A stretch of 54,379 nt of DNA from Patescibacteria group bacterium (GCA_018061755.1 JAGOTP010000006.1:1-54379); one strand, 5' to 3'; counted from the stretch's first letter, positions 30,025 to 38,755 are shown. Notes: generated from the letters alone by a model not told the origin. Made by a program: numbers and translations.

Positions 30025-32946
30025 TTATTTCTTGCTCATCCCGATCATTCCCGTCCAAGCGGAGCGACCTGCGAGGTCGATGCTGCGCGCTTGGTATTCG
30101 ATTTGGTCGGTTGTGATCGGGGCTGATGTGTATTCACAGACAGCGCTTGGACAATTGGCGACCATTTCGCCGTTCAAGAAGATCTGGACACGATCAACGT
30201 TGCTGGGCGACCAGCCTTTGGCTTTGAACGTGATGCGTTCGCCAGGCGTGTAGCCAGTCTCGTCGTTGGTTGAGATCGAGGCGTAGGCAGGGATGTAGAC
30301 CGCGCCGTCCGAATTCTCCCAGAAGCGCTTCATGAGGATCGAGCGCACGTCGGACCAGGCTTTATTGCCTTTACCATCTGTGACGCGGGCGTTGACTGAG
30401 ATGCTTTGTTTGTGGGCGTAGTCGTTACTTGAGAGCGCGACGTCACATTCACGGTTGCCGGTCGTAAGACCGAACGAACAGGTGCGGCGGACTTGGCCGT
30501 CGACGATCATTTCGATCTGTTTGATGCCGTTTGGCGACCAGGCACCGACGCTATAGGTTGTTTCCCAGTTCAAGATTTCAGAGACTTCCGAACCCATCCA
30601 GTTCCAGACCTTGATTGGGCCTTGGGCGTTCAGGGGTTGTGGTTGAACCGTGACATCGCGAATTGTGATGGCACGCGTGTTGCTCCAGAGGACGTTTAGT
30701 TTTGTATCGATCGCACGAGTCACATAGCTGACGGTTGTCCCAGCAGCCATGGTCGTCGTATCAATCTTAGCCTCACAAGCCACGGGACTCACGACTGTTC
30801 CAACGGAACAAGTGCGAATCACTTTGTCATTCTGATAGATTTCAACGGTCATGAGGCCATAGCCAGAATTTTGGCTCTTGGTTTTGACCGTGAAGGTGTC
30901 GCCACGACGAACGCTTGGTTGATTTGGCTCAATAGCGAGCGTCGTCATGAAGACAGGACGTTCGTTCACAGCAGCACGAACCGTCTGACCATCGGTTGTG
31001 ATGGTGGTCGCATCGGCAGCGCGTTGAATACGCACGCCTTCCGTCCAGACGGACTGATCTTCGCGGTTTTGAACGTTGAAAATCTGAGCGTTGGCGAAGA
31101 TCTCGGTTGCGGCTGGGTAGTCGCTGCCAGTGAGGGTCACCGTACAGACGCGGATATCGGTCTGACTGGTGAAATCACACGAACGAGCTGCCTCACCGTT
31201 GACCATGACATTCACGCGACCCAAGCCTTTCGTGCCTTGAGCGGCGAAGACGAGCGTTGTTTGTTCGTTGTCTTTTAGAACTGACTGTTCTGGTTGACGC
31301 CAGACCATCCAGGCTAAACCAGAGGCTTCGTTGCGGTTCCAGTTGCGATTGTTTGGGATGGTAATGGTTTGTCCGGTTGCATCTTTTTGACCGAGTTTGT
31401 CGTTGGTCGCACCTGTTTGAGAAGCGCGATCAATCGTAAGGGTGACGGTTTTGCTGGTATTGGTGAACCCTTGTTTGTCTGTCGCGCTACCCATGAATTC
31501 GATGGTGCGCGTTGGTTGACCGTTGGTGTAGTAGGTCTGCGTGTATTCACAGACGTTGGTTTGGCAGGCTTTGAGTTTGGCGCCGTTTACCAAAATGTTG
31601 GTGTTGGCTACGCCGTCAGTATCTTGGGCTGTGACACGGATCGTGTAGACCTTGCCATCGCCGACTACGTTGTCACGAGGAATGGCGACAACCGTAATGC
31701 GTGGACCACGAAGACGGGAGACGATTTCAGTCGCTGGATCACGAGGAGCCGTTAAGTCTTCACGAACCTCCACCAATTTGGCGGTCAACGGTTGTGTCGC
31801 GAAGGCTTGGTCAGGGGTAGACACAGCGCCACCAAGCAAGTAGACACCTTGGCCATTGGCGCTCACGGACGTGAAGAAGTCGCGAGACTTGCCAGCATCG
31901 CTCATGAGTTCACCGTCGAAACGAATCAACTGTTTGCCGATTGTGATCATCCAGGTTTCACCGGCGTCAGCGGCGCGGACTTCACGGGCATCGTTCGAAA
32001 GCAAGCCGACTTTGAGGGCTTCGCTTGAAACGTCACGCAAAGAGGTACCATCGAACATCCAGTAGTGATCAGCATTGAATGGATTGCTGACAGCGTCACT
32101 GGTCGCGATCAAAACGCGATTGTTGCCTTGCCAGACACCGCTCACAAAGCGGAAAGCTGGGAGATTAGGCACGAGATTCAAGTTTGCTCCGTTGATATTC
32201 CAAATGTTGCCTTTGGCGAATTGGGTGGTTTGACCTTGGCCATTCGCGACTTCCGCATTGCCACCGATCATGAACCAATTGCCACCAGCGCGTACAATGC
32301 GCGTTTCACCGATACAGACGCGCACGTCTGTTACTTCCTTCATACAGCCTGGAGCCATGTTGTTCAGGCCAGACGTGATTGGGAAGACGTTTTTTTCAAG
32401 AGTTGTTGGATTGAAACTGAAAGCCATCCAGCGCGATGGTTCGTATTGGGTAGCAGTCGAAAAAGTTCGACCATACCAGGTTCCACGATAGCCGACCGCG
32501 TCGAAACCAGCGCGGCCACCGGCGAAGACGTTCGAAACGTCCGTCCAGCTGTTGCCGTCGGTCAAGAAAGCACGCGGTGCTGAAGCATCAAGCGCACGAC
32601 CACCGACAAGCCAACGCTGTTCGTCAGACGACAGCGTCGAAACCGTGGAAATGCCTTTTGAGCGAACAGCGCCGGTCAAATCGTTCATCGTTTCGCCATT
32701 CACGCGATACAACCGTTCGTTGTCGGACACGAGCCAGCTGCCGCCATTAGCAGACAGAAGATCGATCCGTACGCCATCGCGATACGGCAAAATCCCAGAC
32801 AGGTCTTTCCAGACCCAGCCGGATTGGTTAGCGAAAAGAGGAGGGGCAAGAACCGCTCCTAAGATGAGCACGACGATCGCAGCCATCTGAGATGGTCGCA
32901 AGCGGCGCAAACGGGCAACGACTTGGGTGAGGGAGGGCAAAGACAT
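30025..32946 (-). CDS. Large beta-rich exported or anchored protein (propeller-like N-terminus, Ig-like repeats)
   Basis: A signal/anchor helix (about residues 22-40, MAAIVVLILGAVLAPPLFA) leads the 973-aa protein outside the cell. Residues about 45-390 have repeated short strands with WLV/WMI blocks, like a beta-propeller. The remainder consists of Ig-like repeats of about 90-100 aa, each with a Cys pair (for example ACQTNVCEYTQ, SCDFTSQTDIRVC, TCSFGLTTGNREC, NCPSAVCEYTS). A surface or adhesion role is inferred. ATG 32946 was chosen over 32958. The promoter at 33060-33088 gives a leader of more than 100 nt. Confidence 0.85.
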   Translation of the reverse strand: MSLPSLTQVVARLRRLRPSQMAAIVVLILGAVLAPPLFANQSGWVWKDLSGILPYRDGVRIDLLSANGGSWLVSDNERLYRVNGETMNDLTGAVRSKGISTVSTLSSDEQRWLVGGRALDASAPRAFLTDGNSWTDVSNVFAGGRAGFDAVGYRGTWYGRTFSTATQYEPSRWMAFSFNPTTLEKNVFPITSGLNNMAPGCMKEVTDVRVCIGETRIVRAGGNWFMIGGNAEVANGQGQTTQFAKGNIWNINGANLNLVPNLPAFRFVSGVWQGNNRVLIATSDAVSNPFNADHYWMFDGTSLRDVSSEALKVGLLSNDAREVRAADAGETWMITIGKQLIRFDGELMSDAGKSRDFFTSVSANGQGVYLLGGAVSTPDQAFATQPLTAKLVEVREDLTAPRDPATEIVSRLRGPRITVVAIPRDNVVGDGKVYTIRVTAQDTDGVANTNILVNGAKLKACQTNVCEYTQTYYTNGQPTRTIEFMGSATDKQGFTNTSKTVTLTIDRASQTGATNDKLGQKDATGQTITIPNNRNWNRNEASGLAWMVWRQPEQSVLKDNEQTTLVFAAQGTKGLGRVNVMVNGEAARSCDFTSQTDIRVCTVTLTGSDYPAATEIFANAQIFNVQNREDQSVWTEGVRIQRAADATTITTDGQTVRAAVNERPVFMTTLAIEPNQPSVRRGDTFTVKTKSQNSGYGLMTVEIYQNDKVIRTCSVGTVVSPVACEAKIDTTTMAAGTTVSYVTRAIDTKLNVLWSNTRAITIRDVTVQPQPLNAQGPIKVWNWMGSEVSEILNWETTYSVGAWSPNGIKQIEMIVDGQVRRTCSFGLTTGNRECDVALSSNDYAHKQSISVNARVTDGKGNKAWSDVRSILMKRFWENSDGAVYIPAYASISTNDETGYTPGERITFKAKGWSPSNVDRVQIFLNGEMVANCPSAVCEYTSAPITTDQIEYQARSIDLAGRSAWTGMIGMSKK

Positions 32947-33059
32947 AGAGAAGCCCACCTCGTTTCAGTGCGAGTCAGGCTGCTCTCTATCTTCGAGTTT
33001 CAAAAAAAGATGGCGTGAGTACAACTAGGTACGACTTGGCCATCGTGAATGAACCAGCT

Positions 33060-33088
33060 AATATACATTAAATTATAGATTTTGTCAA
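33060..33088 (-). promoter_or_regulatory. Promoter of the 973-aa gene
   Basis: TTGACA and TATATT are separated by 17 nt on the minus strand. Confidence 0.8.
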
Positions 33089-33126
33089 TCCAGCTGGTCA
33101 GTTATTTGGCTAAAGTAAGGGGAATA

Positions 33127-33132
33127 TTGACA
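33127..33132 (+). promoter_or_regulatory. -35 box (TTGACA) upstream of the 183-aa orphan gene
   Basis: A consensus TTGACA lies 75 nt before ATG 33207; the matching -10 box is not clear. The leader contains a small GAGTGA/TCACTC stem-loop near 33165-33180. Confidence 0.45.
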
Positions 33133-33206
33133 ATAAAGGCTGAAAAGAAGAGGCTGGTCTGGCTGATGAGTGACAAATCACTCTCGCAGAAAGGAAGGGA
33201 GAAATC

Positions 33207-33758
33207 ATGCAGGTCGGCGATAAATGCTTGGTTCTGAGGTACCGAGTGACTTACTACTGCATTCGTGTTCTGGTTACGCTAGATGATGGCCTGATCGATG
33301 AACGAGGCGAGATGCCTGAAGAGATGCCCGGTGTGCCTGACCTTGCAGCGGTTGATCTCGCCGGTGCAGTCGGGGTCTACCTTCTCACGGCGCTCGATAT
33401 CGTGCTCGACCCCGATAGAGATGGGCCACCTGAGGCTTTCGAACGCAGTGAAGAGGGGCCAGTCCACTTCGCTCCCGGAACCACCATCTCAACCTTCGAC
33501 GACTTCGTGGAGAAATATCCCTGGGACAAGCGTGAGATTCAGGAGGCGCGTGAGAGTGCTGTCGAGGGGAGTCAGTATGTGGCCCGTATTCCTCAGTCGG
33601 TTATCACGGGCAAACCGAGCAAGGACTTTATCTACTTGGAGTGTCAGAAACGCGATCGGGTTCTCGATAGGGTGCCTCTCACTGTATCGCAGGAAGACGA
33701 ATCACCTGCTGTCTACGATGCTGATAGGGCTCCAGGAGTCGATGATCCACCGAACTGA
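33207..33758 (+). CDS. Orphan GC-rich gene, 183-aa acidic protein of unknown function
   Basis: The acidic soluble protein begins MQVGDKCLVLRYRVTYYCIR with a beta-like start and continues with Asp/Glu/Pro-rich segments. The C-terminal 25 residues look disordered. There is no membrane segment or known motif. AAGGAAGGGAG lies 5 nt before the ATG, a very good ribosome-binding site. It is single, with a TTGACA box upstream and a hairpin downstream, and is convergent with the glycosyltransferase operon. Confidence 0.7.
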   Translation: MQVGDKCLVLRYRVTYYCIRVLVTLDDGLIDERGEMPEEMPGVPDLAAVDLAGAVGVYLLTALDIVLDPDRDGPPEAFERSEEGPVHFAPGTTISTFDDFVEKYPWDKREIQEARESAVEGSQYVARIPQSVITGKPSKDFIYLECQKRDRVLDRVPLTVSQEDESPAVYDADRAPGVDDPPN

Positions 33759-33776
33759 AGATGTAGCTCGCGCTCT

Positions 33777-33839
33777 CGCGCCCGACTCCCAGCAACGCGT
33801 TCTCCCGTGTTCCTCCTGGGGCGGGCGCGTTGTTGTTTT
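33777..33839 (+). terminator. Terminator-like hairpin after the 183-aa gene
   Basis: CGCGCCCG pairs with CGGGCGCG around an inner CTCCCAG/CTGGG pairing, followed by TTGTTGTTTTA. It reaches the 3' end of the convergent glycosyltransferase gene. Confidence 0.6.
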
Positions 33840-34920
33840 AGCGTTGGGTTAAAAACTGACGAATCGGCGTTACTGCTCGTTGCCAATCGGACGTTTGTAT
33901 AGAATCGGCTTTCACTAAGAAAGATGTCTCTGAATGAATGGCAGATCGTGTTAGCAAATGGTCTATCGCTAGCGCCCAAGCCTGTGGTTTCGAGGGGGGA
34001 GCGAAGATCGTTCCGCTTGGCGCTGTCTCAGGCATTGCTGAGGTCGAAGAAGCGATCGAGGGAACGCCAAAGGCGGCAGCTTCATGCAATGGGAGTCCCA
34101 AGCCTTCGTACCAACTAGGATAGAGAAAGGTTTGAGCGTACTGGTAGAGAGCGCTCAGAGTTGCGTCATCAACACGAGGGAGAACGATGAAACGTGGATC
34201 AGATAGTGGCTCTCGATAACCGCCTACGATGACCAAATGAAGGTCGGCGTAAGTGAGCGAGGTATGCAGTTGTTTTATGGCAGTGATAACGCAACCCACA
34301 TTTTTTCGCCGATCCTGTCCGCCGAGACAGAGCAAATAGCGTTTGTTTTTAACGATTGTAGGGAGCGCGCCGGGTAAGCTCAGTTCGCTTTGACGAGGGA
34401 TCTCTAAGACGTCGATTCGCTCAGCAAGAATATTCAAATGGAGCTGAAGAGCGAATTTCGTCCATTCCGAAACGGCAAAAAGTCGCGTCGCTTCTTGCAT
34501 CAAACGCTTAGCATGTACGATTTTATGCCAAACTTGTCCCCGCCAGTTGAACCACTTGGGTTCAGCCAAGAAAGACAAGTCATGGACGAGTAAGCCATAT
34601 GGCAAACGCGGTCGTCCGACGTGGCCGTTATTTGGAAAAAAAAGGACACCCGGTTTTTCTTGCGGAAAGAATTGCTCAAATGAACGTAGACCAAAGGTCG
34701 TGAGACTGCTGACGAGTTTGTTCGGCCAGGGTAGATGCAAGCGTCTCGCATTAGTAGGTAACGACAATCCAAGCGGGAGCTGTCGCTGTCCAGTCGTTCC
34801 CATGAGATATTCGGTTTCAGCTGGCGCTTCGATCAGTGCCTGCAAGAGCGAACGAGTCAGTCGTGTGACTCCGCCTGGAGCGGGGATGGTCAGTGGTCGC
34901 GCATCGATCAAGACTTTCAT
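33838..34920 (-). CDS. Glycosyltransferase family 4 protein
   Basis: The 360-aa GT-B fold protein begins MKVLIDARPLTIPAPGGVTR. It has the C-terminal nucleotide-sugar site with FLYPSWYEGLGLPLHEAAAFGVPSIASS, including the spaced Glu residues of GT4 retaining enzymes. It probably adds a sugar to a surface polysaccharide or lipid-linked glycan. Its start overlaps the end of the upstream glycosyltransferase gene by 4 nt, so the two form an operon. Confidence 0.9.
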   Translation of the reverse strand: MKVLIDARPLTIPAPGGVTRLTRSLLQALIEAPAETEYLMGTTGQRQLPLGLSLPTNARRLHLPWPNKLVSSLTTFGLRSFEQFFPQEKPGVLFFPNNGHVGRPRLPYGLLVHDLSFLAEPKWFNWRGQVWHKIVHAKRLMQEATRLFAVSEWTKFALQLHLNILAERIDVLEIPRQSELSLPGALPTIVKNKRYLLCLGGQDRRKNVGCVITAIKQLHTSLTYADLHLVIVGGYREPLSDPRFIVLPRVDDATLSALYQYAQTFLYPSWYEGLGLPLHEAAAFGVPSIASSTSAMPETAPSGTIFAPPSKPQAWALAIDHLLTRSAIHSETSFLVKADSIQTSDWQRAVTPIRQFLTQR

Positions 34921-36011
34921 ACGCGCGAGGCGGTCGCCTCTTGAATGGCCTTTTGAATTTCTTCGGCAAAACGTTTTTGGGAGAAGCGTTCTGCATGGGC
35001 ACGGATTTCAATGGCTGAAAACTGGTTTGGTTGGAAGCGCAAAATACAGTTGGCAATATCTTCCCAGGCTTGATGATGAAAAAAGGTACCAGTTTTTCCA
35101 TCGATCAGCGTTTCAGTAATACCACCTTTGCCATAGGCGATGACTGGTTTGCCGGCTGCCATGGCTTCGATGGCTGTGATGCCAAAATCTTCGACTTGTG
35201 GATAGAGAAAACCGATGGCGCCACGATACAATTCGAATTTCGTTTTTTCATCAACGGCTCCAACGAATTCAGTCTTCGGACCGGCTAGACGTCGCAATTT
35301 CTTTTCTTCAGGCCCTTTCCCAAAGATTTTGAGAGGCAGGTTCAGTCGAGCGAAGGCAGTGATGGCTAAATCAAAGCGTTTGTAGCCCACTAGTCGTCCA
35401 CCAATCAGCCAATAGCCTTGATGTTCGGTGGAAGGTTGAATCAGATGCGTATCGACCGGGGGGAAAATCACTTTGGCTTCGCGACGATAGAAACGGCGAA
35501 TACGTTCTTGTGACGTTCGACTATTCGTCAAAAGGACATCTGGGCGATTAGCGGCCAAAACATCCCACTGGCGCAGATGATGCAAATACAAAGGCAATAA
35601 GCGTTTGATGATCCCCGGTTGTGGCAGATCGTTCACGTAGCCATGGCGTTCTTGCCACAAAAAACGGGTCGGATTGTGGCAATAACAGATATGAATCGCA
35701 CCAGGTGGTACGATAATGCCTTTGATGATGCTGGAAGAAGACGAAAGAATGACGTCAAAGCCGGTCAGATCGATGGCTTCGGTGGCATGCGGCATGAGCG
35801 GCAAGTACCACTGGTATTTTTTGGGGGCGAACGGGAACTTGTTTAAAAAAGAGGTGACGATCTTGGCCTTGGCAAAGGCTGGATGGGCTTGGTCTGGATC
35901 ATAAAAGAGCGTAAAGATCGGTGCCTCGGGAAATAAGCGATGCAGAGCCAAAAGTGTTCGCTCAGCGCCGCCGTCTTGTGTCAGATAGTCATGAACCAAA
36001 GCAATCCGCAT
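34917..36011 (-). CDS. Glycosyltransferase family 4 protein (mannosyltransferase-like)
   Basis: The 364-aa protein begins MRIALVHDYLTQDGGAERTL. It carries LIGGRLVGYKRFDLAITAF, KIFGKGPEEKKLRRLAG and EDFGITAIEAMAAGKPVIAYGKGG, typical of WbaZ-like GT4 enzymes that use GDP- or UDP-sugars. A TAGGCT box ends 6 nt before the ATG, predicting a leaderless operon mRNA. It is first in the two-gene unit. The initiating glycosyl-phosphate transferase lies about 1.3 kb upstream on the same strand. Confidence 0.9.
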   Translation of the reverse strand: MRIALVHDYLTQDGGAERTLLALHRLFPEAPIFTLFYDPDQAHPAFAKAKIVTSFLNKFPFAPKKYQWYLPLMPHATEAIDLTGFDVILSSSSSIIKGIIVPPGAIHICYCHNPTRFLWQERHGYVNDLPQPGIIKRLLPLYLHHLRQWDVLAANRPDVLLTNSRTSQERIRRFYRREAKVIFPPVDTHLIQPSTEHQGYWLIGGRLVGYKRFDLAITAFARLNLPLKIFGKGPEEKKLRRLAGPKTEFVGAVDEKTKFELYRGAIGFLYPQVEDFGITAIEAMAAGKPVIAYGKGGITETLIDGKTGTFFHHQAWEDIANCILRFQPNQFSAIEIRAHAERFSQKRFAEEIQKAIQEATASRV

Positions 36012-36055
36012 GAAAAGAGCCTAGCAAGAGGGCGGCGGGTCTGCATCCACAGGGT

Positions 36056-36319
36056 CTATGAATACACCTGATTGTGAGTACCAACGTCTAATAGAAACGC
36101 TGTAATGTGTTTATCGGTGGTCGTATAGATAATTCTCAGATCTCCAGTGACGGAAACGGCACGTTTTGTGTCCATAGTTCCGCTGAGCGCATGATTCTTA
36201 AGTGTTGGTGCGAAAGGATTTTCAGCCAAAATCAGGATGGTAGCCTTAACCTTCCCCTGAAGATGAGGCGGGAGTTTTTCATATCTTTTAATGAAGGAGC
36301 GATGATAAACGATCTTCAT
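36056..36319 (-). CDS. RelE/YafQ-family toxin
   Basis: This toxin of a type II pair is probably a ribosome-dependent mRNA interferase. The 87-aa protein has the RelE/YafQ pattern FIKRYEKLPPHLQGKVKATI, an LKNHALSGTMDTKRAVSV strand pair and GDLRIIYTTTDK. A C-terminal LLDVGTHNQVYS resembles the YafQ end with catalytic His. Its ATG overlaps the antitoxin stop by 4 nt, so the two are coupled. Confidence 0.88.
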   Translation of the reverse strand: MKIVYHRSFIKRYEKLPPHLQGKVKATILILAENPFAPTLKNHALSGTMDTKRAVSVTGDLRIIYTTTDKHITAFLLDVGTHNQVYS

Positions 36320-36609
36320 TTCGTCTTTTTGCTAAGGGATTCAAGAAAAGCGACAGCTTCTTTGCCGGTTTTAAACGGTCCTTTGATATTGATCCCTCGT
36401 TCCGCTTCTTCTGCTGCTTTCTGAATTTCCGCTTCTTGTTCGATGGTTAGTCCATTTTCGGTCAAAAGAGGAAAAGGAATGCCTTTTTTTAAAATGACCT
36501 GTTTCAGAAAGGCGTTGATCGCGCTACTTGTATCTAAACCCAGACTCTTGAGAATCTTGGCGCTCTTTTTCTTGGTTTGTTCATCAATTCGAATCTGAAT
36601 GGTAGTCAT
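36316..36609 (-). CDS. RelB/DinJ-family antitoxin
   Basis: The 97-aa protein has an N-terminal ribbon-helix-helix domain (TTIQIRIDEQTKKKSAKIL, then LGLDTSSAINAFLKQVIL) that should dimerise and bind its own operator. A C-terminal tail wraps the toxin. The usual GIPFPL block follows the first domain, as in DinJ. It is first in the operon. A palindromic operator overlaps its promoter. Confidence 0.88.
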   Translation of the reverse strand: MTTIQIRIDEQTKKKSAKILKSLGLDTSSAINAFLKQVILKKGIPFPLLTENGLTIEQEAEIQKAAEEAERGINIKGPFKTGKEAVAFLESLSKKTK

Positions 36610-36617
36610 ATAAAGCT

Positions 36618-36647
36618 AGGGTAATGTGTTTGTAATGACAATGTCAA
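36618..36647 (-). promoter_or_regulatory. Promoter of the toxin-antitoxin operon
   Basis: TTGACA (36647-36642) is followed after 18 nt by TACCCT (36623-36618), which ends 8 nt before the ATG. Confidence 0.6.
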
Positions 36648-36653
36648 TACAAA
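36629..36653. promoter_or_regulatory. Palindromic operator of the toxin-antitoxin operon
   Basis: The 25-bp site has half-sites TTTGTA and TGACA mirrored as TGTCA and TACAAA, with only single unpaired positions between them. It covers the -35 box. Antitoxin binding here would give the usual autorepression. Confidence 0.75.
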
Positions 36654-36673
36654 CTATATCCGCTAATTTCGCT

Positions 36674-36730
36674 AAAACGCGAACGCCGCACCCCGTCGAA
36701 GTGCTCTGAGCGAGCGTCGCGGGGTGCGGC
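36674..36730 (-). terminator. Terminator of the 165-aa orphan gene
   Basis: GCCGCACCCCG pairs with CGGGGTGCGGC (11 bp, 24-nt loop); on the minus strand GTTCGCGTTTTAGCG follows. Confidence 0.65.
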
Positions 36731-36739
36731 TGTTGCCTC

Positions 36740-37237
36740 CTAGAGGCTGAAAAAGTGCCGAACCATCCATTCGCCGTAGTGCGTGGCCAGGGCTTCGTCG
36801 TTCATCGCGTGTACGTCGTGTCCCTCACGCAGCGTAACCTCGCAGGCGGTGCGGAAGGCGAAGAGGAGCGGACGCGGTCCGTGCCCGGTGGGCCAGGACA
36901 ACTCCTGCTTGCTTCCATCTCCGTACACGGTGAGGCTGAGTCGATCTTCCTCGTGCCCCTGCGCGTTCTGCATGCGGATCTCGAGCCGGAGGTGGGGACC
37001 GTCGTCCCCGAAGAGGGGATCGGTCAAGAAAAAGGCCAGGCTCAGCTCGACCTGCTGGCCTCGAGTCGGATGATCGACCTCGATGTGGTGTCCGGCATAG
37101 GCGCTCGACTTGAAGAGCGGCATTGCCAGGTTGTGTTCCTCGAGCGCCTGTGCGACCAGCGCGTGAAATGCGCGTCCCTGTCGCTCTACGCCTTCGATCA
37201 GAGCAGTTTGAAGATCCATCTCTCTATCGCCAGACAT
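36740..37237 (-). CDS. Orphan GC-rich gene, 165-aa protein of unknown function
   Basis: The soluble protein begins MSGDREMDLQTALIEGVERQ, helical at first, with a beta-rich centre (HHIEVDHPTRGQQVELSLAF) and nine or so His residues. No family is recognised. ATG 37237 is chosen because GAGGA lies about 8 nt upstream. The longer frame begins at the promoter. A 283-aa open frame on the opposite strand runs across this gene and is rejected as an overlap artefact. Confidence 0.68.
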   Translation of the reverse strand: MSGDREMDLQTALIEGVERQGRAFHALVAQALEEHNLAMPLFKSSAYAGHHIEVDHPTRGQQVELSLAFFLTDPLFGDDGPHLRLEIRMQNAQGHEEDRLSLTVYGDGSKQELSWPTGHGPRPLLFAFRTACEVTLREGHDVHAMNDEALATHYGEWMVRHFFSL

Positions 37238-37267
37238 GTCGGTGATCCTCTCTCGTCTGAAACCAGT

Positions 37268-37292
37268 GTTTGGAAGGATCATCCCTCCAAAC
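37268..37292 (-). promoter_or_regulatory. 10-bp stem-loop in the leader of the 165-aa gene
   Basis: GTTTGGAGGG pairs with CCTTCCAAAC, including one G-T pair, around a 5-nt loop. It starts about 9 nt after the predicted transcription start. Confidence 0.65.
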
Positions 37293-37307
37293 GAAATGAG
37301 CGCCCAA

Positions 37308-37336
37308 ACTATAGAAAATATTTTGTTATCAGTCAA
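37308..37336 (-). promoter_or_regulatory. Promoter of the 165-aa orphan gene
   Basis: TTGACT and TATAGT are separated by 17 nt on the minus strand, only 10 nt from the stop of the upstream glycosylphosphotransferase gene. Confidence 0.7.
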
Positions 37337-37345
37337 TCAATCGGC

Positions 37346-38755
37346 CTATTCCGCCTTTCGATGACCGATAACCGCGAGAGGTGTCTTCAAGAGAATGTAC
37401 AAATCAAGCCAGATCGACCAATTTTCGATATACCAAGTGTCGAGACGAACTTCATCGGCGAAATTCAGGTCGCTGCGGCCGGAGATCTGGGCCATACCGG
37501 TGATGCCAGGCTTTATGGTGAGGACGCGTCGTTGTCCAGGCTCGTATTTTTCGACTTCTTCCGGATAATGAGGACGAGGACCAACCAAGCTCATACGACC
37601 AAGTAGTACGAGTATCAGCTCAGGCAGCTCATCGATCGACCATTTACGAATGAATTTTCCAACTTTTGTGATGCGAGGATCGTCTTTTGTTTTAACTAGA
37701 GGACCACTTCTAATATTTTGGTCTGCGAGTTCATTGTATCGTTCGAAATGGCGGTCTTTTTCCATTGAGCGGAACTTGAAATAATGGAACGGTTTGCCAC
37801 CCTCACCGATACGGAGAACAGGTTTTTTATTAGGAAGATAAGAGAATAGCACTCCACCCTGAGTCTCAATGACGATGGCAATGGCCGTTACGAGTAGGAT
37901 CGGCGAGAGGATGATAAGAAGACACATCGACCCAATCAGATCGAAGATACGTTTCGCGATCCGACCCCAACCATCCAAGGGCGTCCGTTTCACTTCAATG
38001 ACTGGAATACCACCCGCGGTCGACATTTCGATATGCGTAAAGCGCGCAGCGAAGAGATCGGCTAGATAGTGAAAACTCAAATGCCACTCTTCGCTGAAAG
38101 CGATGACGTTCAAGGCCTTTTCTTTTGGAAGTTCGGGATCAGCCAACAGCAATCCATCCACTGCTGATTTTTTGACCAAGCGTTTTAGCTCTTGTTCCGT
38201 TGTTTCTGACCACGTTCGAAAAGTTCGAACGACGCTAAAGCCTAAAGTCGGACTGGTGCGATAGAGTTTTTCGATATCTTCAGCAACCTTATTTTGGCCG
38301 ATGATCGCAATTCGTTGATGGCCAAAGCCCGCAGCCAGCAAACGCTTGCGAATGGCTCGTAAGATCAGGCGCCCAGCGGACAGATAAACGAAGGTCAGGG
38401 GCCAAAGGGCCAATACGATGAAGCGCGAAGAGGTCCATTCTCGGCGGAAGAAAATCGTGACGATGATGAGAGCGACCCCAGCCGTACAAGCTAAAGCAAC
38501 GCGACCCAGCTCATTCCAGGCTCGGCGCAGGCGAGTTGAGTAGAGTCCTGCAATTGCAAAAAGGATAAACCAAACCAGAGAAAAGACTAAAAGTGCGATC
38601 GCGTACGGCCCAAAGGGGATTTCCTGCAGGATCGGGCGTAACTCAACGAACATCTGTGAAGTGCGCAGATGGTAGGCAGTGAGTCCGGCGGCACAGAATG
38701 CCAAAAAGTCGATCGGAAGCAGGAGGGCGGTGAAGGTGAGATCAAGCCGACGCAT
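37346..38755 (-). CDS. Polyprenyl glycosylphosphotransferase (undecaprenyl-phosphate sugar-1-phosphate transferase)
   Basis: The enzyme starts glycan assembly by moving a sugar-1-phosphate onto polyprenyl phosphate in the membrane. The 469-aa protein has four N-terminal membrane helices and a cytoplasmic CoA-binding-like domain. The catalytic C-terminal part contains KRIFDLIGSMCLLIILSPIL, FHYFKFRSM, TKVGKFIRKWSIDELPEL, MSLVGPRPHYPEEVEKY and the conserved KPGITGMAQISGR. ATG 38755 fits the family start. TATACT ends 13 nt upstream. It likely provides the lipid-linked primer for the glycosyltransferases near 34-36 kb. Confidence 0.94.
   Translation of the reverse strand: MRRLDLTFTALLLPIDFLAFCAAGLTAYHLRTSQMFVELRPILQEIPFGPYAIALLVFSLVWFILFAIAGLYSTRLRRAWNELGRVALACTAGVALIIVTIFFRREWTSSRFIVLALWPLTFVYLSAGRLILRAIRKRLLAAGFGHQRIAIIGQNKVAEDIEKLYRTSPTLGFSVVRTFRTWSETTEQELKRLVKKSAVDGLLLADPELPKEKALNVIAFSEEWHLSFHYLADLFAARFTHIEMSTAGGIPVIEVKRTPLDGWGRIAKRIFDLIGSMCLLIILSPILLVTAIAIVIETQGGVLFSYLPNKKPVLRIGEGGKPFHYFKFRSMEKDRHFERYNELADQNIRSGPLVKTKDDPRITKVGKFIRKWSIDELPELILVLLGRMSLVGPRPHYPEEVEKYEPGQRRVLTIKPGITGMAQISGRSDLNFADEVRLDTWYIENWSIWLDLYILLKTPLAVIGHRKAE

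Noticed and set aside
32065-32583. 172-aa plus-strand open frame
   Set aside because: It is antisense to the 973-aa gene and has no start signals.
36629-36653. Palindrome as a dif or recombination site
   Set aside because: It overlaps the promoter of a toxin-antitoxin operon, where an autorepressor operator is expected, and does not resemble a dif core.
36755-37606. 283-aa open frame on the plus strand
   Set aside because: It runs antisense across the 165-aa gene and into the glycosylphosphotransferase gene, has no ribosome-binding site or promoter, and results from GC-rich codon bias on the other strand.
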